From assembly GCF_052056915.1 (NCBI RefSeq), contig NZ_CP195119.1, positions 930,001 to 994,000 of the forward strand: a stretch of DNA of 64,000 nt. Reading direction: 5' to 3'. The stretch's first letter is position 1, and each line of letters begins with the position of its first letter. Positions 9,495 to 18,221 of the stretch are shown here, piece after piece. Position numbers and translations under genes: made by a program. The notes beneath the pieces were generated by a model. That model was not told the DNA's origin. It searched no databases and saw only the letters and a program-made list of their open reading frames with translations. The stretch comes from MTP4 sp052056915. Its GTDB lineage: Archaea; Halobacteriota; Methanosarcinia; Methanosarcinales; Methanosarcinaceae.

Positions 9495-10883
9495 TCAGTT
9501 GAGCCCTTCAGCAGCCCCGATAAACGGAAGAGCTCCGTACCTTCCCGCAAGATATCCCTTCCGAATATTTTTATCTCTTCTTGGGCTGAACTCCGTAAGG
9601 GAAAAAAGCTCCGTGCTTCCCGTCCCAGGGTCTTTTTCGGTAAACCAGACCTGGTCTCTCCTGAATAAGTTCAGGTCAAGCAGGTTCACGTCATGGGTTG
9701 CAAAGACGAGCTGTGCATTCTTTTTATTCCTGGAAGGGTCTTGGAAGAGCTTGACAAGGTATTCACAGAGAACAGGGTGCATTCTGAGGTCCAGTTCGTC
9801 CAGCACAAGCGTCTTTCCGTTAACCAGGGCATCGATAAAGGGCCCTATCAGATAGAATATCCTTTTTGTCCCTTCGGACTCGTCTTCGTAGAAATCGAAT
9901 TGCACGGTGGAAGAGACTTTTTCCGTCCCCTTTTCCTGCCACTCTTCGTTTACAGTTTCATTTCCATTCTCATTTTCACTCCCAATTCTATTTACATTTC
10001 CATTCTCAATTCCAGTTACATTTCCAATTCCAGCTCTATGAACGGTTTTTATGTCTACAAGTTCGCTTTTGTTCCTGCTTTCCCGCACAGAAAGCCAGCC
10101 CTGCTCCCCGGACAGTTTCGAAGAAAAACTTTCAAAAGGAAGTTCCCTGTACTCAACCAGAATGTCCTCAATCCCGAGATCGGCTGCAACCAGCGTTTTC
10201 AGAATCAGCTTTTTGTATTCCTCACTTCTGCCCAGCAGCTCGACCGTATAATCCATCAGGCCGGGATGGTCAGCTTTTTGTATGACAGTTAACTCTTCCC
10301 TGAACCACCGGAAAACTTCCATTGTTTTTTCATACTTTTGCTGGGCTGAACTCGACAGGTAAAGCACATTATCCAGGGTCCGGTCAAGAATCCCCTTCTG
10401 CACCCTCCGGTCTTTAGTGAACTTTGCTTCCTGTTCCCCATTCCCTACTTTCCTTTCAAAAATAAGCGATTTCCGGCCCCTGGGGTAATAGTGCAGGAAT
10501 TCTTCAACTATCCTTTCCCCCGTAAAAGCCACGCCATAGACATACTGCACATTATTGTGGATAAAAACGACCTTAAACCTTGTAGGCTTTTCCAGACACC
10601 CCTCATCCAGCTTGAAAGGAGTGTGCACGAGCAGGTCCCCGGGCCTGTTCAACATGGAATTCAAGACCATCTCCCGGAGAGTTCCAAAAGCCATGACCAT
10701 GTTGCTCTTACCCGAAGCGTTCGCCCCGTAGATAGCCGCAGTCCTGAGCAGCCTGTCCCCTTTATTCAACGCCTCTGACTCAAACGTATTCTTCTCCAGC
10801 GATTTATCGGGAGATGCCAGGAGGCTGAAAGTTACCTCTTCTTTTATCGACCGGAAATTTTCGATGCTGAACTCGATTAACAC
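9495..10883 (-). CDS. AAA/ABC-like ATPase paired with RloB (AbiLi/RloA-like)
   Basis: 462 residues, the usual length. It begins with the standard EFSIENFRSIKEEVTFSLLA of AAA_15/AAA_21 ATPases. Walker A is GANASGKS (53-60), Walker B LVLDE (359-363) followed by LDLRMHP, and the H-loop is FATHD (H397). These ATPases sense a trigger and activate a partner nuclease or toxin; the partner here is the RloB protein encoded 12 bases downstream. An unusual glycine/asparagine/glutamate-rich stretch (about residues 283-311) sits between the middle region and Walker B and is encoded by short DNA repeats at 9955-10035. Transcription appears to start near 10900 and is divergent from the HEAT-repeat gene. Confidence 0.88.
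   Translation of the reverse strand: MLIEFSIENFRSIKEEVTFSLLASPDKSLEKNTFESEALNKGDRLLRTAAIYGANASGKSNMVMAFGTLREMVLNSMLNRPGDLLVHTPFKLDEGCLEKPTRFKVVFIHNNVQYVYGVAFTGERIVEEFLHYYPRGRKSLIFERKVGNGEQEAKFTKDRRVQKGILDRTLDNVLYLSSSAQQKYEKTMEVFRWFREELTVIQKADHPGLMDYTVELLGRSEEYKKLILKTLVAADLGIEDILVEYRELPFESFSSKLSGEQGWLSVRESRNKSELVDIKTVHRAGIGNVTGIENGNVNRIGSENENGNETVNEEWQEKGTEKVSSTVQFDFYEDESEGTKRIFYLIGPFIDALVNGKTLVLDELDLRMHPVLCEYLVKLFQDPSRNKKNAQLVFATHDVNLLDLNLFRRDQVWFTEKDPGTGSTELFSLTEFSPRRDKNIRKGYLAGRYGALPFIGAAEGLN
9955..10035. repeat. Degenerate hexamer-type repeats inside the ATPase gene
   Basis: Words such as TTTCCATTC, TTACATTTCCA and CCAATTC recur in this in-frame stretch, encoding a low-complexity Gly/Asn/Glu linker (GIGNVTGIENGNVNRIG and following). 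Length variation between strains would not break the frame if units are multiples of three. Confidence 0.6.
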
Positions 10884-11237
10884 CTGAACCCCTCAGAGCT
10901 GAATTGCGGATTTTATAATTTATACCTAATTTTTGTGAAAAATCCGTAAATTTAGATATATAATTGGCGAAAATTGTATTTAATTGTTTTGAACAGCCAC
11001 CTATCAGTACGAATATAGCTCGAAAAGCAAAGCTTCGGACAGCAAAAAAAGAACTAAAACCGAAGGAGAAACTGACTACTCATGGTTTTGGAGTACGTTC
11101 AAAATCTGGACATGACGTTTGATTGGAAAATAAGGGTGGTAGGCTTGTAGCGGATTGGTAGTAAGGTTGGTGGAAAGATGGTGGAAAAAAGAATGATTTA
11201 TTAATTTTGGGGTGTTAGAAGGTTATGGTGCAGGGAA
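10884..11237. other. Divergent promoter region
   Basis: 354 bases between the ATPase gene (leftward) and the HEAT-repeat gene (rightward). AT-rich near 10905-10985 (TATAATTTATACC, AGATATATAATTGG), which could hold promoters for both directions. No gene is visible. Confidence 0.4.
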
Positions 11238-13211
11238 TTGGTTGATCAGGAAGAGATTCATAGAAAATGTAATAGTGATAATCCAGAAGAACGTGGAAAG
11301 GCAGTGGATCAACTATGTAGTAGTTTTGAATATCTTTCTGACAAGGAACAGGTGGGGAAAGATTTACACAGGCTGACTTCAGATCAAAACAGCGGTGTGC
11401 GATCAAGGGCACCAGAGGTAATTGGAACTGTTTTTCAGTATTTGCCTGATAAAGAACAGGCATGGAGAGATTTAATCAGACTAACTTCAGATGAAAAAAG
11501 CCATGTGCGATCGAGGGCAATAAAAGCACTTAGAACTGTTTTTCGAAGTTTGCCTGATAAAGAGCAAGCATGGGGAGACTTGCACAAACTAACTACAGAT
11601 GAAAAAAATGATGTGCGAAAGGGAGTAGCAGAAATACTTAAAACTGTTTTTAGAGATGTGCCTGATAAAGGACAGGCGGGGGAAGATTTACACAGGCTAA
11701 CTTCAGATCAAAACAGCGAGGTGCGAAAGGGGGCAGCAGAAACGCTTGGAACTGCTTTTCAAGATATGCCTGATAAAGAAAAGGCGGGGGAAGATTTACA
11801 CAGATTGACTTCGGATCAAAACAGCGAGGTGCGAGACAGTGCGGTAGTGGCATTTAAAACTGCTTTTCAAGATGTGCCTGACAAAGAAAGGGCGTGGAAA
11901 GATTTAATCAGATTTACTTTACATGAAGACAGATATGTGCGAGAGAAAGTAGCAGATGCACTAGGAAATGTTTTTCAATATGTACAGGATAAAGAAAAAG
12001 CGTGGGAAGATTTACACAGATTAACTTCAGACCAAAACAGCGAGGTGCGATGGGGGGCAGTAGAAGCACTAGGAACTTGTTTTCTATATGTGCCCGGTAA
12101 AGAAAGGGCATGGAAAGATTTACACAAACTGACTTCAGATCAAGAAGGCTATGTGAGAGTCAGAGCATATCATTCTCTAGGTAGAATTTCTATTTACAAG
12201 GCATCTCAATCTGATAATGAAGAAGCATATTTAGAGGAGCTTAAAAAAGCGATTGATTTTTTTGAAAATGCAGCTAAAGAACCTGCCTTGGATAATCCAT
12301 CTAAATTTTGCTTCCCCTTTTACCGCTCATTTTACACAATAATTTCCATTGAAAAGCGAGAGGCTAGAGATGAGGTTGAGAAATACCTTGCAGAGGCAAA
12401 AGGAGAGATTGGTTGGTCCGATAATAAAAAATTACTCTTTGAAGCGATTGAAAATCTTGCTAATGCGTTAAAAGAAGTCCAGAACCTTGAAAATATGGAC
12501 CTAGCAGCCAAGAAAGGAGAACTTAATTTTTACAGGAAATACTGCGAACAGGCCGCAGAGTTAATGAAAAATACCGAAGAAAAAGCACCTTCTGCTACAA
12601 TAGTGATGAGGAAAGGGCTTCCCATTCTCGATCGAAATCTGAAATCCCTTCTCGATGAAATCCAGGAAAAAGCAAAGAAAGCGTGCCAGGTATCAAAAGG
12701 TACTGATACAGAAAAAATTGCATGCGCTGTCAGTCGAGAGGTTCAGAAGTGGGAGATCGGTAGTCAGGAAGAGATGAGCTGGTATGTTGAAAATCTCGTA
12801 TTTTCCTTGGCAGCTACAATCCCACAAGTTCCAGAAAATAATCTCATTTTTGATAGAATCGAACAAATGAGAAATCAAAAAGATTTGGTGAAACAATATG
12901 GAATATTGTGTACTATAATCCCACTAATTCCAAATCTGTACTTAGGAAATAAAATCGAGGATTTAGAGAAAAAAATAGATTGTTTTTTAGTAAGTTTATC
13001 GGAATCAAATACAGACCTCACTATATCAACAGGAATCGACTTTTACGGCAACGGAATAAAACTTAACAAAAAAATTCCTCTTCAGAGTTTTTCCGAATCT
13101 GAAAGGAAAGAAATTGAAGAAATAATTGGTGGAAAGGAAGCGATAAAACTGATGAATTTCCCCTCAAAAATTGTTGGAAAAATTAAGGATTGGCTAGCAA
13201 GAAACAGATAA
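11238..13211 (+). CDS. HEAT-repeat protein with a conserved C-terminal domain
   Basis: 657 residues from TTG, the only usable start in this frame because a TAA lies just upstream at 11202. Residues about 20-310 are eight to nine HEAT repeats of about 36 residues, each with the pattern PDKEQAW-x-DLxRLTSD and VRxxAxxALGT. Residues about 312-657 form a different helical domain that recurs, at roughly half identity by eye, at the C-terminus of the next gene. Shared blocks include MRKGLPILDR, ACQVSKGTDTE and QKWEIGSQEEMSW. HEAT solenoids bind proteins or nucleic acids; there is no enzyme motif. The tandem paralogue 47 bases downstream suggests the two act together. No characterised function is known to me. 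Confidence 0.8.
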   Translation: MVDQEEIHRKCNSDNPEERGKAVDQLCSSFEYLSDKEQVGKDLHRLTSDQNSGVRSRAPEVIGTVFQYLPDKEQAWRDLIRLTSDEKSHVRSRAIKALRTVFRSLPDKEQAWGDLHKLTTDEKNDVRKGVAEILKTVFRDVPDKGQAGEDLHRLTSDQNSEVRKGAAETLGTAFQDMPDKEKAGEDLHRLTSDQNSEVRDSAVVAFKTAFQDVPDKERAWKDLIRFTLHEDRYVREKVADALGNVFQYVQDKEKAWEDLHRLTSDQNSEVRWGAVEALGTCFLYVPGKERAWKDLHKLTSDQEGYVRVRAYHSLGRISIYKASQSDNEEAYLEELKKAIDFFENAAKEPALDNPSKFCFPFYRSFYTIISIEKREARDEVEKYLAEAKGEIGWSDNKKLLFEAIENLANALKEVQNLENMDLAAKKGELNFYRKYCEQAAELMKNTEEKAPSATIVMRKGLPILDRNLKSLLDEIQEKAKKACQVSKGTDTEKIACAVSREVQKWEIGSQEEMSWYVENLVFSLAATIPQVPENNLIFDRIEQMRNQKDLVKQYGILCTIIPLIPNLYLGNKIEDLEKKIDCFLVSLSESNTDLTISTGIDFYGNGIKLNKKIPLQSFSESERKEIEEIIGGKEAIKLMNFPSKIVGKIKDWLARNR

Positions 13212-13258
13212 CATTTTTAGAAAAATTAATAATCTAATACGTTTGAATATAAATTGTA

Positions 13259-16200
13259 ATGGCACTTGAGATAAAATCACATATTCATCGATTTTTTAAG
13301 GGCAACAAACTCCGAAAAAAGATCAGTTTCTACTTATTCACAATCATCGCCTCAGTTGCTATTTCAATAGTTCTTTCATATAATGGATTTGTATATTCTA
13401 ATCCTGATAGTGCCCGCTATACAATTAGTGCTCTAATACAAAGTGAAGCTGCAATTCTTGCCATAATAGTAACTCTAAGCCTCGTTGCAGTACAACAGAC
13501 TGCTTCTTGTTATTCTCCGAGAGTTACTGAGATATTCAAAGATAAGAATAGAAACCCAGATTTTTGGATAATCATGGTAATTTATATAGGAGCCATGATT
13601 TATGGGGCATTCATACTAAAACAGATTGGAGAAGGCGATTTATACTTAGCAAACGCTTTTCAAAAATATTTGCCGACTGAAATTGTTTATGTTCTTTTTG
13701 ACATTCAAACAGCTATATGGTTCACTTTTTTTCTTAGTATTATCGCATTTACTTCATTATGGGTGTATATTAAAAATACACTTGAACTTCTAAATCCATC
13801 CAAAATAATTGAGATTCTTGCCGAAGATATAACTGAAGAACGATTTAAGCTAGCCGCAAATAGGAAGCATACAAGGGACTATGATGATAGAGACCCAATT
13901 CATCCAATTATAGACATAGTAAGTAATTCACTGATAAATGTTGATAATCAAACAGCATTGAAAGGGATCCTCAATATAGAAGAGCGCACAAAACAGATAT
14001 TTAAATCAATAAATATTGATGTTGAAGATTTCAAAGGAATACTGGAAAATTTTCTTAATCATTTTACAATAGTTGGGAAACTAGCTGTAAAAAAAGACAA
14101 CGAAGATTTTGTCCTTAAAGTGTTGCCAAACCTGCATAATGTATGTAACATAGCAATAAAGCAAAAGATGTTAAGTACTTCTGTTATAGCCACAGAATCT
14201 TTAGGTCAACTTGGAAAGGCATCAGTTGAAGAAAAAATGAATGATTCAGCAAGCATGTCAATACATTTCCTTAGACAAATTTCTGAAATATCAGTTGAAA
14301 ACAAATTAGGGTATTTGGCAACAAAAGCTATAGGGTCTCTCGATCAAATTGGAAAAGCAGCTATTGATCAAAAAATGGTGCCATTATCAATAAAAATAGT
14401 TGATGTGTTAGAGAAAATAGGAGATATTTCAATTGAACAAAACGCACAAATGTCTTCTATATCGATATGTGATCTCAAAAAAAATAAATATGTCCTCCCA
14501 AAAGTTGTTAATTCGATAAATGAACTTTTTAAAACTTCATATTACTTGAATTTAAATTCAATACAAAAAGAAGCAAATAAAGCTAAACAAAAATTCAATG
14601 GAGAATTGAAATCAAAGGGATACGATACCAGAAATAGTGAATTTATAAGCTGGGTTCTTGAAAGTAATGCAAATTTTGAACTTGAGCAATACGAAGAAGC
14701 ATTTAAAGACATCCAAAGAGCATTAGACCTAAAAAAGGATATCTCAGATGCACTGATTCTCAAAGGAGATATTCTTCTCGAACAAAATAGAAATTATGAA
14801 GCATCTAAAGCTTATGATGAGGGGCATCATAAAGCAAAAATGGATATTTTAAATAATGTAATATCTTTGGTTTTCAAAGGAATGGCTCTTTCTAAACTTG
14901 GTAGATATGACGAAACATTTGATGCTTACGATAAAGCTCTAGAGCTAAAACCTGGAGACTCATTTATATACTACAATAAAGGAAGCACCTTTTTTGAGCT
15001 AGGCCAGTATGAAGAAGCATCCGAAAATTGTGGAAAAGCAATACAAATAGATCCAAAAAATATATATGCACTGATTCTTAGAGAAGTAATCTCAAAAAAA
15101 GTGAAATTGTGTGGAAATCTAAAATCTAGTGACAATTTCGAAATAAGAGCTAATCCTTTAGAATTCTTTCAAGTGGGAAATTACCTTTTAAAAATTGGCA
15201 GATATTCAGAAGCGTTAGTAGCTTACGAAAAAGCAATAGAAATAAAGCAAGATTTTGCTCTAGCTTGGTTAAGTAAAGGACTAAGTTTATACCATCTAAA
15301 GGAATATAGGGCAGCTTTGGATACATACGAAGAAGTATTATCAATAAAAGAAGATTATGCCTTGGCACATTCCGAAAAAGGAAACGTCTATTTCAAACTC
15401 GGTTTGTATAAAGATTCTCTGGGACAGTATAAAAATGCGCTTGAAGTCCTTAAACGTGAACTTAATCCTGATCAATTTGCTATTGCGGACAACTTTAACA
15501 GAATTGCAGATGTTTACAAAAATATTGCATTAACTCAGAATGAAGAAACCCAATGCCAAAAATCCTATGAAGAAGCAATTTCTTGGTATGAAAAAGCTCT
15601 CTATATCCGCAAGCATGTTTTGGGCACTGATCATCCACTTGTGGCACATACTCTCAAAAGTTTAGCATTAATCTACGAAAAAGAGAATAGATACGAAGAT
15701 GCTGAACCTCTTTACAAACAATCAATGAGAATTTTTGAGCAAGTTTTGGATCCAGATCATTTTGAATACCTTCAAAACTTAGATAGACTAGCAGATTTTT
15801 ACATTAAACAGAAGAACTACGAAGATGCCATTCCTCTTATAGAAAGAGGGCTTAAAATCCGAACGCGTACCTTACCTTTCGATCATCCAGAAGTTATAGA
15901 ATACCTTGGTAAGTTGGAATCCCTATATGAAAGAACAAAAAGATATGCAGATTCTTATTCATTGTATATGCAAATTAGGAGTATCTTAGAGCAATCTTCT
16001 ATGTCTGCAGACCACATCGAAGAGATCTCTAATAGACTAACCTATTTTGGAAAAGAAATGGGTAAACTGAATTTTGAGGATTTGCATAAAAGGGCAACGG
16101 ATAGTAATCCAAATATCAAGAAGAAGGTAGCGCATTTATTAGGATCTTCTCTTCAATACATAGCAGAAAAAGATGAAGTGTGGAATGATCTCCATGAACT

Positions 16201-17839
16201 GACACTAGATCAGGATATCCATGTTAGAAAAAATGCCGTGATTTCTCTGGCGACTTATTTTCAATATATTCCAGATAAGCAACAAGCATGGGAAGATTTG
16301 CACAGACTAACATTTGATCCAAATAACATCGTAAAATCGAGTGCAGCGTCCTCACTTGGAATTGCTTTTCCATATTTGCCTAATGAAAACCAAGAATGTG
16401 ATGATCTACGTAGGCTCTCAAATGACAAAGACAAATTTGTACGATCAAGTGCAGCATCCTCTTTAGGGACCGCTTTTCCACATATTCCGGATAAGCAACA
16501 AGCATGGGAAGTTCTACACAAGCTTACTATGGATATGTATACTGAAGTTAGATGGAACGCGGCAGATTCATTGAATTTGGCATTTCCACATATTCCGGAT
16601 AAGCAACAAGCATGGGAAGATCTACACAGACTAACATTTGATGAGAGCAACTATGTGAGATGGAGTACAGCAAAATCATTTGGTTTATCATTTCAATATA
16701 TTCCGGATAAGGAAAAGGCATGGGAAGATCTACATAGATTAGCTGGTGATGAAGAAAATGATGTGAAAGAGGGGGCAGCTTATTCTCTGGGAACAGCATT
16801 TCCACATATTTCGAATAACTCTAATCAGAAGCAGGCTTTTGAAGACATGTTAAGATTAGCAAATGATGAAGACAGTGGTGTAAGAGAAAGAGCTACAAGT
16901 TCATTAGGATCGATTTACCAACATACCTCAGACAAAAAACAAGTATTGAAAAAACTTTATGAATTAACAAATGATGAAGAGAATGATGTTGAAGCGGCAG
17001 CAAATTATTATCTTGGAAAAATACATATATTCAAAGCATCTCAATCGGGGACTGAAAAAAGTTACAAAGAAGAGTTAGAAAATGCAATTAATTACTTTCA
17101 GATTTCTTCGGATTGTTCAGTGTTTAAAAATCCTTCTAGATTCTGCCTCCCTTTTTATCGTGCATTCTATACAATAATTTTCAAAAATAAGTCCTCAAAA
17201 GACGAAATAGATAGATATATTGATGACGCAAAATATTCAATTGGAAATTCTAAAAATAAAGCACTACTTTTAGAAGCAGTTGAAAATCTTGCTAATGCAT
17301 TAAAAGAAGTTCAACATCTAGAAGATCTAGATCTTACAAAAAAGAAAGATAATCTATATATATACAGAAAACATTGCGAAAATATAACAGAAATTACTAA
17401 AGATACAGAAAAACTGGCACCTTCAGCAACACGGGTGATGAGAAAAGGTCTTCCAATTCTAGATAGAAAACTTAAGGAACTTTTAGAAGAAATCCAGGAA
17501 AAAGTAAAGACCGCGTGCCAAGTATCAAAAGGAACTGATACAGAAGAAATTGTATGTGCTGTCAGTCAAGAGGTTCAGAAATGGGAAATCGGTAGTCAGG
17601 AAGAAATGAGTTGGTTTGTTGAAAACCTTGTCTTTACTTTAGAATCAAGCATTCCGAATATTCCGAATAATCAACGCATTTTTGATAGAATTCATCAGAT
17701 TAGGGAACAAAATGATATAGTAAAACAATATTCAATTCTAAGTAGTATCATTCCTATGATTCCTATGGTGCATATTGAGAATAATATATCTGAACTCAAA
17801 GAAAAAAACAATGAAGTAAAAGAAGAAAATAATTCGTAA
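13259..17839 (+). CDS. Giant membrane protein with TPR and HEAT repeats
   Basis: 1526 residues. Residues 20-175 hold four membrane segments, and the text AVQQTASCYSPRVTEIFKD resembles the DUF2254 family of membrane proteins. Residues about 230-420 are a helical region with internal repeats. About 465-920 are tetratricopeptide repeats (for example LGRYDETFDAYDKALELKP), including kinesin-light-chain-like ones with HPLVAHTLKSLALIY. About 935-1245 are HEAT repeats very like those of the preceding protein (PDKQQAWEDLHRLT). The last about 275 residues repeat the C-terminal domain of the preceding protein (KASQSGTE, MRKGLPILDRKL, KWEIGSQEEMSW). The architecture suggests a membrane-anchored scaffold. 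The gene follows its paralogue after 47 bases. Codon use is AT-rich compared with housekeeping genes in the window, consistent with acquired DNA. Confidence 0.82.
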   Translation: MALEIKSHIHRFFKGNKLRKKISFYLFTIIASVAISIVLSYNGFVYSNPDSARYTISALIQSEAAILAIIVTLSLVAVQQTASCYSPRVTEIFKDKNRNPDFWIIMVIYIGAMIYGAFILKQIGEGDLYLANAFQKYLPTEIVYVLFDIQTAIWFTFFLSIIAFTSLWVYIKNTLELLNPSKIIEILAEDITEERFKLAANRKHTRDYDDRDPIHPIIDIVSNSLINVDNQTALKGILNIEERTKQIFKSINIDVEDFKGILENFLNHFTIVGKLAVKKDNEDFVLKVLPNLHNVCNIAIKQKMLSTSVIATESLGQLGKASVEEKMNDSASMSIHFLRQISEISVENKLGYLATKAIGSLDQIGKAAIDQKMVPLSIKIVDVLEKIGDISIEQNAQMSSISICDLKKNKYVLPKVVNSINELFKTSYYLNLNSIQKEANKAKQKFNGELKSKGYDTRNSEFISWVLESNANFELEQYEEAFKDIQRALDLKKDISDALILKGDILLEQNRNYEASKAYDEGHHKAKMDILNNVISLVFKGMALSKLGRYDETFDAYDKALELKPGDSFIYYNKGSTFFELGQYEEASENCGKAIQIDPKNIYALILREVISKKVKLCGNLKSSDNFEIRANPLEFFQVGNYLLKIGRYSEALVAYEKAIEIKQDFALAWLSKGLSLYHLKEYRAALDTYEEVLSIKEDYALAHSEKGNVYFKLGLYKDSLGQYKNALEVLKRELNPDQFAIADNFNRIADVYKNIALTQNEETQCQKSYEEAISWYEKALYIRKHVLGTDHPLVAHTLKSLALIYEKENRYEDAEPLYKQSMRIFEQVLDPDHFEYLQNLDRLADFYIKQKNYEDAIPLIERGLKIRTRTLPFDHPEVIEYLGKLESLYERTKRYADSYSLYMQIRSILEQSSMSADHIEEISNRLTYFGKEMGKLNFEDLHKRATDSNPNIKKKVAHLLGSSLQYIAEKDEVWNDLHELTLDQDIHVRKNAVISLATYFQYIPDKQQAWEDLHRLTFDPNNIVKSSAASSLGIAFPYLPNENQECDDLRRLSNDKDKFVRSSAASSLGTAFPHIPDKQQAWEVLHKLTMDMYTEVRWNAADSLNLAFPHIPDKQQAWEDLHRLTFDESNYVRWSTAKSFGLSFQYIPDKEKAWEDLHRLAGDEENDVKEGAAYSLGTAFPHISNNSNQKQAFEDMLRLANDEDSGVRERATSSLGSIYQHTSDKKQVLKKLYELTNDEENDVEAAANYYLGKIHIFKASQSGTEKSYKEELENAINYFQISSDCSVFKNPSRFCLPFYRAFYTIIFKNKSSKDEIDRYIDDAKYSIGNSKNKALLLEAVENLANALKEVQHLEDLDLTKKKDNLYIYRKHCENITEITKDTEKLAPSATRVMRKGLPILDRKLKELLEEIQEKVKTACQVSKGTDTEEIVCAVSQEVQKWEIGSQEEMSWFVENLVFTLESSIPNIPNNQRIFDRIHQIREQNDIVKQYSILSSIIPMIPMVHIENNISELKEKNNEVKEENNS

Positions 17840-18221
17840 CAAATTTTCAGTAACAAATGAAAAAAATCTAGATGCTCTTCATTTGGAAAGCTTACATTAT
17901 ACTCTCGAACAATAGTTCAAATGGTTTAATAAAATACCCCTACCCTTTCCTCCGAATACCCAATCCTAGATCACCACCCCCGGCACAAACCAATTCTCTC
18001 CTCAAATCGAGAAAAAGCCGCCCCTCCTACCTTCTCCTCCTCTTCAAAAATCCCAGCCTCCACCTCACAAATCATGAAAAATACCTAAAATCGTTCTCTT
18101 GAGTGAACGAAGTGAGCGAAAAGGACTGCGTACTGTTGCACTTACAGCCTGACTTTGACAGTTTCCACTAATTTTAATTAAAATTTCCTTCATTTTTCCC
18201 GATTTTTGTCAGAAAAAGGTA
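17840..18221. other. Spacer between the HEAT gene and the insertion sequence
   Basis: 382 bases. A C-rich stretch (17938-18070) gives only an implausible Pro/Ser/Leu frame. The word TGAACGAAGTGAGCGAAAA occurs near 18103-18121. TTTGACAGTT, the same ten bases as the end of the insertion sequence, occurs at 18154-18163, about 68 bases outside the element. On the minus strand, the bases next to the element can continue the interrupted gene for seven codons (see 19716). Confidence 0.45.

Noticed and set aside
11238..17839. NACHT or STAND-type defence ATPase
   Set aside because: HEAT and TPR solenoids suggested it, but no Walker A or B motif was found in either protein.
17872..18102. 76-codon Pro/Ser/Leu-rich frame next to the insertion sequence
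   Set aside because: Composition follows the C-rich DNA; no domain, no start signal.
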